A stretch of 7,057 nt of DNA from an uncultured Rhodospirillaceae bacterium. Lineage in GTDB: Bacteria; Pseudomonadota; Alphaproteobacteria; RF32; CAG-239. The stretch is taken from the NCBI GenBank assembly GCA_900313185.1, contig OMQI01000112.1, forward strand, positions 1-7,057, read 5' to 3'. The notes under the pieces are model-generated. The model worked only from the letters and a program-made list of their open reading frames with translations, was not told the origin of the DNA and did no database searches. Every line of letters starts with the position of its first letter. Position 1 is the first letter of the stretch. Both the position numbers and the translations under genes were made by a program. Below, in pieces: positions 1 to 6,725 of the stretch.

Positions 1-807
1 AAGTTGTTGGCGGAAGATACATCGCCGAAAGACATGTCTCGAGAGTTTATGCCGTTTATAATGAATATGCTGGCGAAAGTTTATTTGGCAGGCAAACAGG
101 ATAATTTAAGCGAAAATGATACGGAAATAATCGAAAATTTACTCTCAAATGCCTTAAAAAGCGAACAATATATGCGTTTGCCGATATATTACGGTAGCAT
201 TTATAACAATTTCGGTCAATTATATGAAGCGGCTTTTCGAAAAGAATTTAAGGAAAGTTTCGAATATCTCAAGTCGGCAATTAAATATTATCGTGAAGCG
301 CAAAAATATCACAATCGCAATTATCCATTTGATTATGGGCTTATATCGTATCACGTGGCAACTCTTTATTATGAGTTTTGGAAACAAACCGGCGATTTGC
401 AGGCGTTGCGAGATGCTGTTTCACAGATGCGTGAAGCCGAAAAAGTATATACAATTTCTCAATTTCCTACTTCATGGAGCTATATTGAAGGGCTGCTCGG
501 TTATTATTTGACTTGTTTGGGTATGGAAACTCAAAGCAATGATATTATGCAATTGGCAATCAACAGTTACCATAATAAGCAAAAAATCTATAATCAGATG
601 AGTTACCCTCAGGAGTGGGCGACAATTCAAGATGAAATAGGTAACATTTATTATTTGCTCGGTAAACAAAACAACGACGATAATTTTATGTATGAGGCAC
701 GCAATTATTTTAATTCGGCTTTGGAAGTATATAAAAGAGCTAAAAATAAAGATGCCATTCAAAGAACTAAGCAACGTTTGGATAAAATCAAAAATTATAT
801 CGTTTAA
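1..807 (+). CDS. TPR-repeat protein, 5'-truncated by the window edge
   Basis: The frame is open from the first base, so the true start lies upstream and only the C-terminal 268 residues are seen. The visible part is almost entirely helical and contains four clear repeats of 47-48 residues. Each begins with a proline after a large hydrophobic residue (codons for Pro at 181, 325, 466 and 607), followed by a W/Y-x-x-I stretch and an L-G-x-x-Y turn; the last repeat carries YPQEWATIQDEIGNIYYLLG. This is the degenerate TPR style known from long bacterial TPR arrays, which act as protein-protein interaction scaffolds. A basic helix (RTKQRLDKIKNYIV) closes the protein. No signal peptide or catalytic domain can be judged because the N-terminus is missing; an enzymatic or membrane domain could lie upstream. 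It ends 50 bases before the nitroreductase gene on the same strand, but nothing ties the two functionally. TPR fold is well supported; the role is unknown. Confidence 0.85.
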   Translation, partial: KLLAEDTSPKDMSREFMPFIMNMLAKVYLAGKQDNLSENDTEIIENLLSNALKSEQYMRLPIYYGSIYNNFGQLYEAAFRKEFKESFEYLKSAIKYYREAQKYHNRNYPFDYGLISYHVATLYYEFWKQTGDLQALRDAVSQMREAEKVYTISQFPTSWSYIEGLLGYYLTCLGMETQSNDIMQLAINSYHNKQKIYNQMSYPQEWATIQDEIGNIYYLLGKQNNDDNFMYEARNYFNSALEVYKRAKNKDAIQRTKQRLDKIKNYIV

Positions 808-843
808 CCTTGAAAAAGGCGAGGTATCGCATATTTTAAGCAT

Positions 844-849
844 AAGGAG
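844..849 (+). promoter_or_regulatory. Ribosome binding site of the nitroreductase gene
   Basis: AAGGAG lies 8 bases before the ATG at 858 and decides between that start and the overlapping out-of-frame ATG at 854. Confidence 0.75.
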
Positions 850-857
850 AAAGATGT

Positions 858-1460
858 ATGGTAAGTTGTATTGAACAAGATAGCCTGAAAAATCGCCGTT
901 CAATATATGGTTTGGGCAAATTGTCAGCATCGGTAAACGGATGTTTGGAAGATTCCGTTAAAGCATGTTTGCTGAATTGTCCGACGCCGTTTAACGTACA
1001 ATCGGCTCGATTGATTATTTTGCTTAATAAAAATCATCAAATTTTATGGGAAAAAATATGGAGTAACCTGAAAAGTATAATACCGAGCCAAAATAGGAAA
1101 GCAACCAAAGAAAAGATAGAAAGCTTTGCCAGAGCATACGGAACGATTTTGTTCTTTGAAGATAAAAATTCTTTGAAAGAATTGAAAAAACGCTTTCCAA
1201 CCTATCGCAAAAATATGAAAATATGGACGCAACAGGCAAACGGTATGTTACAATTTATGATATGGCAAATTTTAGCGGAAAACAATATAGGGGCTTCGTT
1301 GCAACACTATAATGAAATTATAGAGGAAGATTTATATTCAATGTATGATTTGCCTAAAAATTGGGAGTTAGTAGCGCAAATGCCTTTCGGAAGCATAGAA
1401 AAAGAGCCGGCGGAAAAAACATATTTACCGCTTGAAGGACGTATTAAAATTTTCAAGTAG
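858..1460 (+). CDS. Frm2/CinD-type FMN-dependent nitroreductase family protein
   Basis: The 200-residue product is full length for the small nitroreductase branch that includes yeast Frm2/Hbn1 and lactococcal CinD. Members bind FMN and reduce nitro compounds or quinone-like substrates with NAD(P)H, in the cytoplasm. Visible hallmarks in family order are NRRSIYGL (residues 12-19, the FMN-phosphate arginines), CPTPFNVQSAR (41-51), a YGTILFFED strand (94-102), the helix and glycine segment GMLQFMIWQILAENNIGASL (129-148) followed by QHYN (149-152), and AQMPFGS (173-179). The C-terminus PLEGRIKIFK is also typical. The start at 858 is preceded by AAGGAG (844-849) with 8 bases of spacing; an overlapping out-of-frame ATG at 854 is not used. 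A weak promoter-like pair (TTGAAA 810-815, TATTTT 832-837) lies just upstream. The downstream hairpin and new promoter suggest it is separate from the radical SAM operon. Family assignment is strong; the physiological substrate is unknown. Confidence 0.9.
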   Translation: MVSCIEQDSLKNRRSIYGLGKLSASVNGCLEDSVKACLLNCPTPFNVQSARLIILLNKNHQILWEKIWSNLKSIIPSQNRKATKEKIESFARAYGTILFFEDKNSLKELKKRFPTYRKNMKIWTQQANGMLQFMIWQILAENNIGASLQHYNEIIEEDLYSMYDLPKNWELVAQMPFGSIEKEPAEKTYLPLEGRIKIFK

Positions 1461-1484
1461 TGACGGCTTCCACACTACATTTTA
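1457..1484 (+). terminator. Possible weak terminator hairpin after the nitroreductase gene
   Basis: GTAGTG (1457-1462) pairs perfectly with CACTAC (1473-1478) across a 10-base loop and is followed by a short T run (1480-1483). The left arm includes the TAG stop codon of the nitroreductase gene. The stem is short and the T run brief, so termination would be inefficient at best. Its position between two genes, just before a new promoter, is the main support. Confidence 0.3.
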
Positions 1485-1496
1485 ATTAAAATTATC

Positions 1497-1526
1497 TTGA
1501 CATTGCTCCGTGTAAAAGACTACCAT
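1497..1526 (+). promoter_or_regulatory. Sigma-70-type promoter for the five-gene radical SAM operon
   Basis: A perfect -35 box TTGACA (1497-1502) is followed, after 18 bases, by TACCAT (1521-1526), which matches four of six -10 consensus positions including the key A at position 2 and T at position 6. Transcription would begin near 1533, giving a leader of about 45 bases before the ATG at 1579. It is the best promoter-like element in the only sizeable gap upstream of the operon. No obvious operator palindrome flanks it. Confidence 0.55.
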
Positions 1527-1566
1527 TCTGTTGTGCTTGGTACATATATTGGTATCAACTGATTTT

Positions 1567-1573
1567 GAGAGGA
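1567..1573 (+). promoter_or_regulatory. Ribosome binding site that sets the start of radical SAM gene A
   Basis: GAGAGGA lies 5 bases before the ATG at 1579. The alternative in-frame TTG at 1531 has no such site and would fall at or before the predicted transcription start, so the shorter protein is preferred. Confidence 0.7.
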
Positions 1574-1578
1574 CGCCG

Positions 1579-2727
1579 ATGAAAGATAAGTTCAATTTTG
1601 AAATTTCCCAGAAATTCATTGATTATTTTGATAAGAGAGTAAAACAGGTATTTTTTTATACTACCGAATCTTGTCACCTTCGTTGTAAACAATGCTTATA
1701 TAAACCTAATTTATTTTTTCAAATGAAACAACGTAAAGAAATTCCGCTGAATGAGATGATAAAGTTGGCGGAAGATTTCCATAAATTAGGAGCTATTAAG
1801 GCAACGATTATGGGTGGGGAGCCTTCTAAATACGGAGATGAAAAACATAATAATTTGTGCAAGTTTATTGCTGAACTGAGAAGGATAGGATACACCTATA
1901 TAAGAATGGATACCAATGGTCAGTTTGAAGATGATATGTTGGCATTGGACGGTATGAAAGAGCTGGATGAGGTATCTTTCAGTATTGACGGTTATTCTCC
2001 CGAGACTAACGATATTTTGCGAGGAGAAGGTTCTTTCGAAAAATGTCATGCTAACATAAAAAGAGCGGTAGAATTAGGCTATACGGTTGATGTTACGTCT
2101 TGTATTCATCCGGTTTTGTTGCAAGAAGATGCCAACGGACAATTAAATATCGAAAAAATGATTTTATTTGCGCAGAATTTAGGTGTCAGAAATATAAATT
2201 TCCACGTTTTATTTAAACACGGTTTTCCGATGGATACGTGGACAGAAGATACAGCAGTTACACCTGAAAGATGGATAGAGGCACGTGATATTTTGGCCGA
2301 TGCGGTTACCAAAAATAAGTATAAAATTCATGTTAGAATACCGTACCACTTTATTGCCAGAGAAGAGTTTGATAAAAATCCGAAGTATTACGGATATTGT
2401 CCGGCCAAATTGGGCGAAAGATTGTTGGTTCATCCGGACGGGCAAATCAGAATTTGTTCCGGTTTGATAAGTTCCAAGTATTGCGTTGCTCATTACTATG
2501 ATAATAAGATTGTTTGGGAAGAAGGATATTTAAATGAGTTGAATGACCACGATTTGAATAATCCGACTCCTTGTACCAATCAAAGTAAGGGAATGAAATG
2601 CGGTAATTATTGTCCTTTATGTTTTTCATTCAAACCATATCAAAAAGAATATGTTTGGAAAAATAAACTGAAATGGGAAGAGGCCAATGATCAGAAATGC
2701 AACATTTTCGATAACAAATCGGTGTAA
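1579..2727 (+). CDS. Radical SAM protein A with SPASM-like C-terminal iron-sulfur domain
   Basis: A 382-residue radical SAM enzyme. The AdoMet-binding [4Fe-4S] motif is C32-x3-C36-x2-C39 (ESCHLRCKQC) after the first beta strand (VFFYTT). The GGEP motif that contacts the AdoMet amino group is at residues 79-82, and SFSIDGY (133-139) is a typical barrel strand. The C-terminal region has C274-x13-G-x4-C293, with HPDG before the last part, as in the SPASM signature. C302, C332, C341, C345, C348 and C374 follow and could bind one or two auxiliary clusters, though their spacing departs from the canonical SPASM pattern. SPASM proteins known so far mature ribosomal peptides, activate sulfatases or build cofactors. 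The start at 1579 is chosen over an in-frame TTG at 1531 (see the RBS entry). It is first in the operon and its end overlaps the next radical SAM gene. The radical SAM class is certain; substrate and reaction are unknown. Confidence 0.93.
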   Translation: MKDKFNFEISQKFIDYFDKRVKQVFFYTTESCHLRCKQCLYKPNLFFQMKQRKEIPLNEMIKLAEDFHKLGAIKATIMGGEPSKYGDEKHNNLCKFIAELRRIGYTYIRMDTNGQFEDDMLALDGMKELDEVSFSIDGYSPETNDILRGEGSFEKCHANIKRAVELGYTVDVTSCIHPVLLQEDANGQLNIEKMILFAQNLGVRNINFHVLFKHGFPMDTWTEDTAVTPERWIEARDILADAVTKNKYKIHVRIPYHFIAREEFDKNPKYYGYCPAKLGERLLVHPDGQIRICSGLISSKYCVAHYYDNKIVWEEGYLNELNDHDLNNPTPCTNQSKGMKCGNYCPLCFSFKPYQKEYVWKNKLKWEEANDQKCNIFDNKSV

Positions 2728-3631
2728 CAGCAGGTGCAAAATTTGTAACATCTGGAAAACATCGGATTTTTCCGATGAGCTTTCTGTGGCTGAAATAGGC
2801 AAATTATTAACAACGCCGTTTTTTAAGAATCTGGATACTGTCAGTATAACCGGTGGAGAGCCGTTTTTGCGAGCTGATTTAAAAGAAATTATCAGCTTAA
2901 TAAGTAAAAAACTGCCGAATGTAAAACGTATTTTTTTGAATACAAACGCATCTTTTGCAGCTAAAGTTGTGGAAGTATGTTCGTTATGCACCGCATTATT
3001 TGATGAAACTATATTGAGCATTTCATTGGACGGACGAGAACATATCCATAATGAACTTCGAGGGATAAATAATCATGCCAATGTTATTTGTTTATTGAAA
3101 GAAGTTTCAAATATAAAAAATTTGAAAATTTCTCTTTCTATGACATTGTCAGATAAAAATTGTACCCGTGAAGATTTACAATATGTTTATGAAACTGCAA
3201 AAAACAATTCGGCGATGTTTAGTTTTCGATTTGCGGATAATTCGGAAAGTTATTATCGTAATTGCAATTTAGATTTGAAAGTTTCGGCAGAAAAGAAAAA
3301 AATGGTTGCTGAATTTATTCGGGAGTATTGCCGAGATAATGAATTTTTACAGGTATTGGAGCAATATATTGAAACCGGAAAAATTCCTTTTTTAATTGAT
3401 GAACAGGGAAAAAATAAGTGTTTGGCCGGAAAAGAATTTGTATTTATACATCCTGACGGTTCGGTTGCACCCTGTTTATACAGTTCGCAAAGAATAGATA
3501 TTTTGCATTACAAAGCGAAAGAAATTAAATTGGGTGAAAAAGAAAAATGTCCTTGCTGCACGGATTGTGCAATATACCCGATTATTGAATATCAAAAACG
3601 CATACAACAAAGGAGGAAAAATGTTAAATAA
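2687..3631 (+). CDS. Radical SAM protein B with short auxiliary-cluster C-terminus
   Basis: A 314-residue radical SAM enzyme, clearly different in sequence from its neighbour. The cluster motif C13-x3-C17-x2-C20 (TNRCNSRCKICNIW) sits very close to the N-terminus, GGEPFLR spans 56-62, and SISLDG (111-116) marks a later barrel strand. The C-terminus has C245-x12-G-x4-C263 containing HPDG, then a compact group C288, C290, C291 and C294 (KCPCCTDC). This looks like a reduced SPASM or twitch domain holding at least one auxiliary [4Fe-4S] cluster. The ATG at 2687 is preceded by a purine run (GGGAAGAGG, 2675-2683) and lies inside the end of gene A, giving a 41-base overlap in another frame that implies translational coupling. 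It need not be truncated: nothing upstream in frame is required for the barrel. It could act in sequence with protein A on the same substrate; that is inference. The reaction is unknown. Confidence 0.93.
   Translation: MIRNATFSITNRCNSRCKICNIWKTSDFSDELSVAEIGKLLTTPFFKNLDTVSITGGEPFLRADLKEIISLISKKLPNVKRIFLNTNASFAAKVVEVCSLCTALFDETILSISLDGREHIHNELRGINNHANVICLLKEVSNIKNLKISLSMTLSDKNCTREDLQYVYETAKNNSAMFSFRFADNSESYYRNCNLDLKVSAEKKKMVAEFIREYCRDNEFLQVLEQYIETGKIPFLIDEQGKNKCLAGKEFVFIHPDGSVAPCLYSSQRIDILHYKAKEIKLGEKEKCPCCTDCAIYPIIEYQKRIQQRRKNVK
3611..3616 (+). promoter_or_regulatory. Ribosome binding site that sets the start of the HD-domain gene
   Basis: A perfect AGGAGG lies 4 bases before the ATG at 3621. 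The longer in-frame reading from GTG at 3534 has no such site and would run deep inside radical SAM gene B, so 3621 is the start. Confidence 0.85.
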
Positions 3632-4295
3632 AATAAAACAAATTTTGGCGGAGAAATTAAAATCGTCATCTCACGATTTAACGCACACATACAGAGTGTA
3701 TAAAAATTGTCTGAAAATAGCTGAAAATGAGCCGAATATCAAAGTAGATACAGAGGTTTTGAGTGTGGCAGCACTGCTCCACGATATTGCTCGTCCCGAT
3801 GAAGATGCACATCCGGAAAAACATATTGACCATGCTATTTTGGGTGCGGAAAAAGCTTATGAAATACTAATTGATTTGGGCGCAAACGAAGAATTTGCAA
3901 AAAAAGTATCAAATGCAATAAAAACGCATCGTTTCAGGGGTGGATTGGTACCTGAAACAATAGAGGCTAAGATTTTGTTCGATGCCGATAAATTAGACGT
4001 TATCGGTAATATAGGTATTGCCCGTTCGTATATGATAGCAGGTGAACAGAAGCAAGATATTTACAATGATTGCGATATTGAAGAGTATATAAAGTCAAAT
4101 TTAGTAGGTGGTGTTTCTTCCGGAAAAATAATTGATATAAAAAAGCATACTCCGAATATTGAGTTTTTAACCAAAGATGTAAATATTCCGAATCGTATGT
4201 TTACGGCAACAGGTAAAGCAATGGCGACCGAGCGAATTGAAAGAATGAGAACTTTTTTTGAGGTTTTGAAACAGGAAATCGACGGAAGCAAATAG
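3621..4295 (+). CDS. HD-domain metal-dependent phosphohydrolase (YedJ/YpgQ-like)
   Basis: The 224-residue product matches the HD hydrolase group typified by YedJ and YpgQ. It shows SHDLTHTYRVYKNCLKIAE (17-35, with H18 and H22), the metal-binding doublet H54-D55 in ALLHDIARPDED, a KTHRFRGG segment (101-108) and DADKLDVIGNIGIARS (121-136) carrying the last metal-binding aspartate (D121 or D123). The family ending T-x-T-G-K-x-x-A-x-x-R is present at 195-206. HD enzymes remove phosphate or pyrophosphate from nucleotides and related small molecules, and YpgQ is reported as a nucleotide pyrophosphohydrolase. Between D126 and the C-terminal helix lies a roughly 60-residue polar stretch (about 140-192) that I cannot match closely to the family. 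The gene overlaps the end of radical SAM gene B by 11 bases and is followed after 5 bases by the kinase-like gene. It may hydrolyse a pathway intermediate or clean up a nucleotide by-product; the substrate is not evident. Confidence 0.88.
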   Translation: MLNKIKQILAEKLKSSSHDLTHTYRVYKNCLKIAENEPNIKVDTEVLSVAALLHDIARPDEDAHPEKHIDHAILGAEKAYEILIDLGANEEFAKKVSNAIKTHRFRGGLVPETIEAKILFDADKLDVIGNIGIARSYMIAGEQKQDIYNDCDIEEYIKSNLVGGVSSGKIIDIKKHTPNIEFLTKDVNIPNRMFTATGKAMATERIERMRTFFEVLKQEIDGSK

Positions 4296-4300
4296 GTAAT

Positions 4301-5197
4301 ATGTCAGCAATACCGATTTACGACATTACAAACGAACCGTATTATAATTACTTTATTCGTAACGGATATAAGTATTTGGGATATGGGTATATGCACGTTG
4401 TTTTTGAAAAGGATAATGTGGTATATAAGTTGGTTCGCTCAAAATTTAAAAAATTCGATAAAAAATATGATTATGAATTTGAGCGGGATAATTTGGATTT
4501 TTTGCGTAAATACTGCTTTTCCACTCCGAAAATAATTAAAATTTATGATGCCGGAGAGTTGGTTGATGATTATATCGTTTTGGCTGAAGAAAAGTTAAAA
4601 GGCATTGTTAAAAATGAAAAGACATTGAATGTTAAAAATGTTCAAGAGATAATATCTTTTCAAGAAAAAACACATTTACATACAATGCCTTTTTTCGGTC
4701 AATTATATGATAAGAATTTGCAATTTAGCAGTTGGAACGAGTATTTGTCATATATTACAAAGCGGGCACAGAAGGCTTCGGTACTTTTCCAAATTCCGTT
4801 TAACATCGATGAGGTTAAAAAGTTTTTTTCTGCCGAATATCAGTATACAGATCAATCTCGTTATATGATTTTGGACCCCAATGAAGAAAATTTTATTTTT
4901 GATGAGGCGGACAAACTTGTCGGAGTTATTGATATAGACCATCCGGTCGGTTTTGATCCGTTATACGAACTTTCGGTATGTCTTTATGCCAAAAAGTATA
5001 TTTTCGAAATGATGAGAAATCTTAAAAGAGATTATTTCAATAATTTTATAGAAGTGATTAAAATGTATGCCAGAATTCATTCTTTGGCGGATATTTTATT
5101 TTTGTACGATAAAGATAAAAATTTATTCAAAAATGAAATTGAAACATGTGCAAAGAATGTGGGCGAATTTCAAGCTTTTTTGAATGATTATAAATAA
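4301..5197 (+). CDS. APH-fold kinase-like protein (aminoglycoside phosphotransferase superfamily)
   Basis: A 298-residue protein with the outline of the aminoglycoside/small-molecule phosphotransferase fold. The N-lobe has a glycine-containing loop (YLGYGYMHVVFE, 25-36) and a candidate ATP lysine K43 in VVYKLVR; E59 or E61 could be its helix partner, and a hinge-like DYIVLAEEKLKG lies at 90-101. FFGQLYDKNLQFSSWNEYL (131-149) resembles the F-G followed by W-x-E segment common in this superfamily. The catalytic loop reads ILDPNEENFIF (190-200): D192 and N197 keep the D-x4-N spacing, but the usual histidine two before the aspartate is I190. IDID (210-213) supplies the metal-binding aspartate. 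The start has only a weak site (AGG at 4294-4296, GGAAG at 4284-4288) and sits 5 bases after the HD gene, suggesting coupled translation. It probably phosphorylates a small molecule or sugar; resistance to aminoglycosides is not implied. A pseudokinase role is possible but less likely. Confidence 0.75.
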   Translation: MSAIPIYDITNEPYYNYFIRNGYKYLGYGYMHVVFEKDNVVYKLVRSKFKKFDKKYDYEFERDNLDFLRKYCFSTPKIIKIYDAGELVDDYIVLAEEKLKGIVKNEKTLNVKNVQEIISFQEKTHLHTMPFFGQLYDKNLQFSSWNEYLSYITKRAQKASVLFQIPFNIDEVKKFFSAEYQYTDQSRYMILDPNEENFIFDEADKLVGVIDIDHPVGFDPLYELSVCLYAKKYIFEMMRNLKRDYFNNFIEVIKMYARIHSLADILFLYDKDKNLFKNEIETCAKNVGEFQAFLNDYK

Positions 5198-5198
5198 A

Positions 5199-5204
5199 AA
5201 GGAG
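5199..5204 (+). promoter_or_regulatory. Ribosome binding site that sets the start of the GT9-like gene
   Basis: AAGGAG lies 9 bases before the ATG at 5214. The in-frame ATG at 5184 has no upstream site and would overlap the kinase-like gene, so the start is placed at 5214. Confidence 0.75.
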
Positions 5205-5213
5205 CTTAGGGTA

Positions 5214-6725
5214 ATGACTAAATTTTCCGTTACAACATCTGATTTTGAAAAAAGCTCAATATCCGAAAAGCAGATAAATTTTTTGTTTTCCGTTTTGGAA
5301 GAAAAAGTAAGAAAACTGCAAAAACAAAAAATCAATTTAATAAAACAAATGCAGGATGAACATTTGAATTATCGTTTAAAAACCATCGGTAAAAATTTTG
5401 TTATGGTTATTACGAGAGAACAGTGTTCAGAAGAAGAATTATGCATAGGATACCCTTTTCCGATTATCAGTAAAACATTTAAAAACAGTGTTCAAACTCC
5501 GTTCAGAGTGAAATATTTTTTGCGTGGTGAAATTTTACGCTCGGCGCAAAAAAGTAATTTTATCGCCAAATTACACCAATCGGGTTTTAAGATAAAAGAA
5601 ACAGAATATACTTCCCCAAAAGACTTTGTGAAAGTTTTACAGGATACTATTATCGCTCAAAAAATTAAATCCATAAACTATGTGGATTTATATCGCTTTG
5701 TGGGAGATTCTTTTCTAAGCACCTATATGTTGGATTTATTCTCACAAGATTATAAAATAAATAAACAAGAAATATATAGTGCCAGTTATAAGCATATAGC
5801 CGGATTTTATAAAGCCAAATCGCTTGCAGAATTGGGAAAGACGCATTCTGAAAGTTTATTTATATTCTCGGATTTATTGGATATTGATGATGCAATGTTG
5901 CAGGATTTTGTTACTAAATTACAAAAAGACGGTATTTATATTGTTAACAGTCGTAATTATTTTATAGTGAAATCAGGCAAAAATACAGATTTTCATTCAT
6001 TGAAAAATAAGGAGAATGTATTGCTGACTAAAGACAATATTTTTGATTATATGAAAAATTGTGTTCGTCCGTTTGTAAAAAGTGTCAAATTACCTGAAAT
6101 AAAGGCAAATTTGAGTAGAAAAATTGCTAAAATTTATATCAATCCGTATGCCTCGTTAGAGCAAAAATCATTAAGTATTAAGGAGATTGAAAACATTGTA
6201 AAAACACTTAAAAAGATATTGTCGGGTGTTGAGATATTTGTTCCGTCCGGTTATAATGAGGAAACAAAAAAATTCAGCAGTAAAATAAAGAAAACGATTG
6301 GCGTCAGTTTGTTGAAAGATAGCGGAATTTATAATTTATATGAAAAAATAAAGCAGAATAATATAGATTTGGTGATTACGGTAGATTCTGCCATCACGCA
6401 TATTTTAACCAAATTCGGAATTGAAAATATTGTTTTATACAAAGAGGGTTTTTGGGATGCTCAATCTTTACAATCTTTGTCAGCTGAATCGCCGATAGCA
6501 TTTTGCAGCAGTTATTATTGGCAGTATCCGATGGTTTTTAAAGAAAAAGAAGGTTTAAAAGATTTGTCGGGATTGGTCGGTTATTTAAATAATCGGTCCG
6601 CAAAAATTCCGCAGTTACCGAAATTGCTATTGATGAATAAATGTTTTAGTAAAAGTGCAAATAATAAAATTGAGAGAATATGCGAAAATTTGGGGATAGA
6701 AAATAAATTAAAACGAAGAGTTTAG
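5214..6725 (+). CDS. Large protein with divergent GT9-like (heptosyltransferase-type) glycosyltransferase region
   Basis: A 503-residue soluble protein in three parts. Residues 1-150 have a charged, coiled-coil-like helix (about 25-50) and an unrecognised segment. From about 155 the strand-loop-helix NYVDLYRFVGDSFLSTYMLD recalls the R-x-G-D-x-L-x-T start of GT9 glycosyltransferases (ADP-heptose:LPS heptosyltransferases). The second half fits the GT9 C-terminal Rossmann domain: IYINPYASLEQKSLSIKEI (307-325), a strand IFVPSG (341-346), an L-x-x-L helix near 373-380, and DLVITVDSAITHILTKFGI (385-403), matching the D-S-G-x-x-H sugar-nucleotide site with Ala for Gly, then a NIVLY strand (405-409). 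GT9 enzymes move heptose or similar sugars from nucleotide donors on the cytoplasmic face. The divergence makes donor and acceptor unpredictable, and an inactive fold is possible. It is last in the operon, 16 bases after the kinase-like gene. The fold call is moderate; the N-terminal part is unassigned. Confidence 0.7.
   Translation: MTKFSVTTSDFEKSSISEKQINFLFSVLEEKVRKLQKQKINLIKQMQDEHLNYRLKTIGKNFVMVITREQCSEEELCIGYPFPIISKTFKNSVQTPFRVKYFLRGEILRSAQKSNFIAKLHQSGFKIKETEYTSPKDFVKVLQDTIIAQKIKSINYVDLYRFVGDSFLSTYMLDLFSQDYKINKQEIYSASYKHIAGFYKAKSLAELGKTHSESLFIFSDLLDIDDAMLQDFVTKLQKDGIYIVNSRNYFIVKSGKNTDFHSLKNKENVLLTKDNIFDYMKNCVRPFVKSVKLPEIKANLSRKIAKIYINPYASLEQKSLSIKEIENIVKTLKKILSGVEIFVPSGYNEETKKFSSKIKKTIGVSLLKDSGIYNLYEKIKQNNIDLVITVDSAITHILTKFGIENIVLYKEGFWDAQSLQSLSAESPIAFCSSYYWQYPMVFKEKEGLKDLSGLVGYLNNRSAKIPQLPKLLLMNKCFSKSANNKIERICENLGIENKLKRRV

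Noticed and set aside
211..227. A 17-base identical repeat shared with 4694-4710
   Set aside because: Both copies encode the same short peptide stretch (F-G-Q-L-Y) in unrelated proteins, and no flanking similarity exists, so chance with shared codon preference is the simplest explanation.
810..837. Promoter-like pair TTGAAA / TATTTT upstream of the nitroreductase gene
   Set aside because: The -10 box is poor, the spacer is 16 bases, and transcription would start on the ribosome binding site itself, leaving almost no leader. It is mentioned in the gene entry but not called.
472..930. Minus-strand ORF of 152 codons opposite the TPR gene
   Set aside because: It is antisense to a gene with clear repeat structure, has no family-like motifs, and its translation looks like the low-complexity hydrophobic shadow expected from AT-rich coding DNA.
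2626..3021. Minus-strand ORF of 131 codons opposite the radical SAM genes
   Set aside because: It lies antisense to the cluster motif and GGEP region of radical SAM gene B, has no recognisable domain and no convincing start site.
4301..5197. Aminoglycoside resistance gene
   Set aside because: Only the general APH fold is seen. The superfamily covers many sugar and small-molecule kinases, the catalytic-loop His is absent, and the operon context is biosynthetic, not resistance-like.
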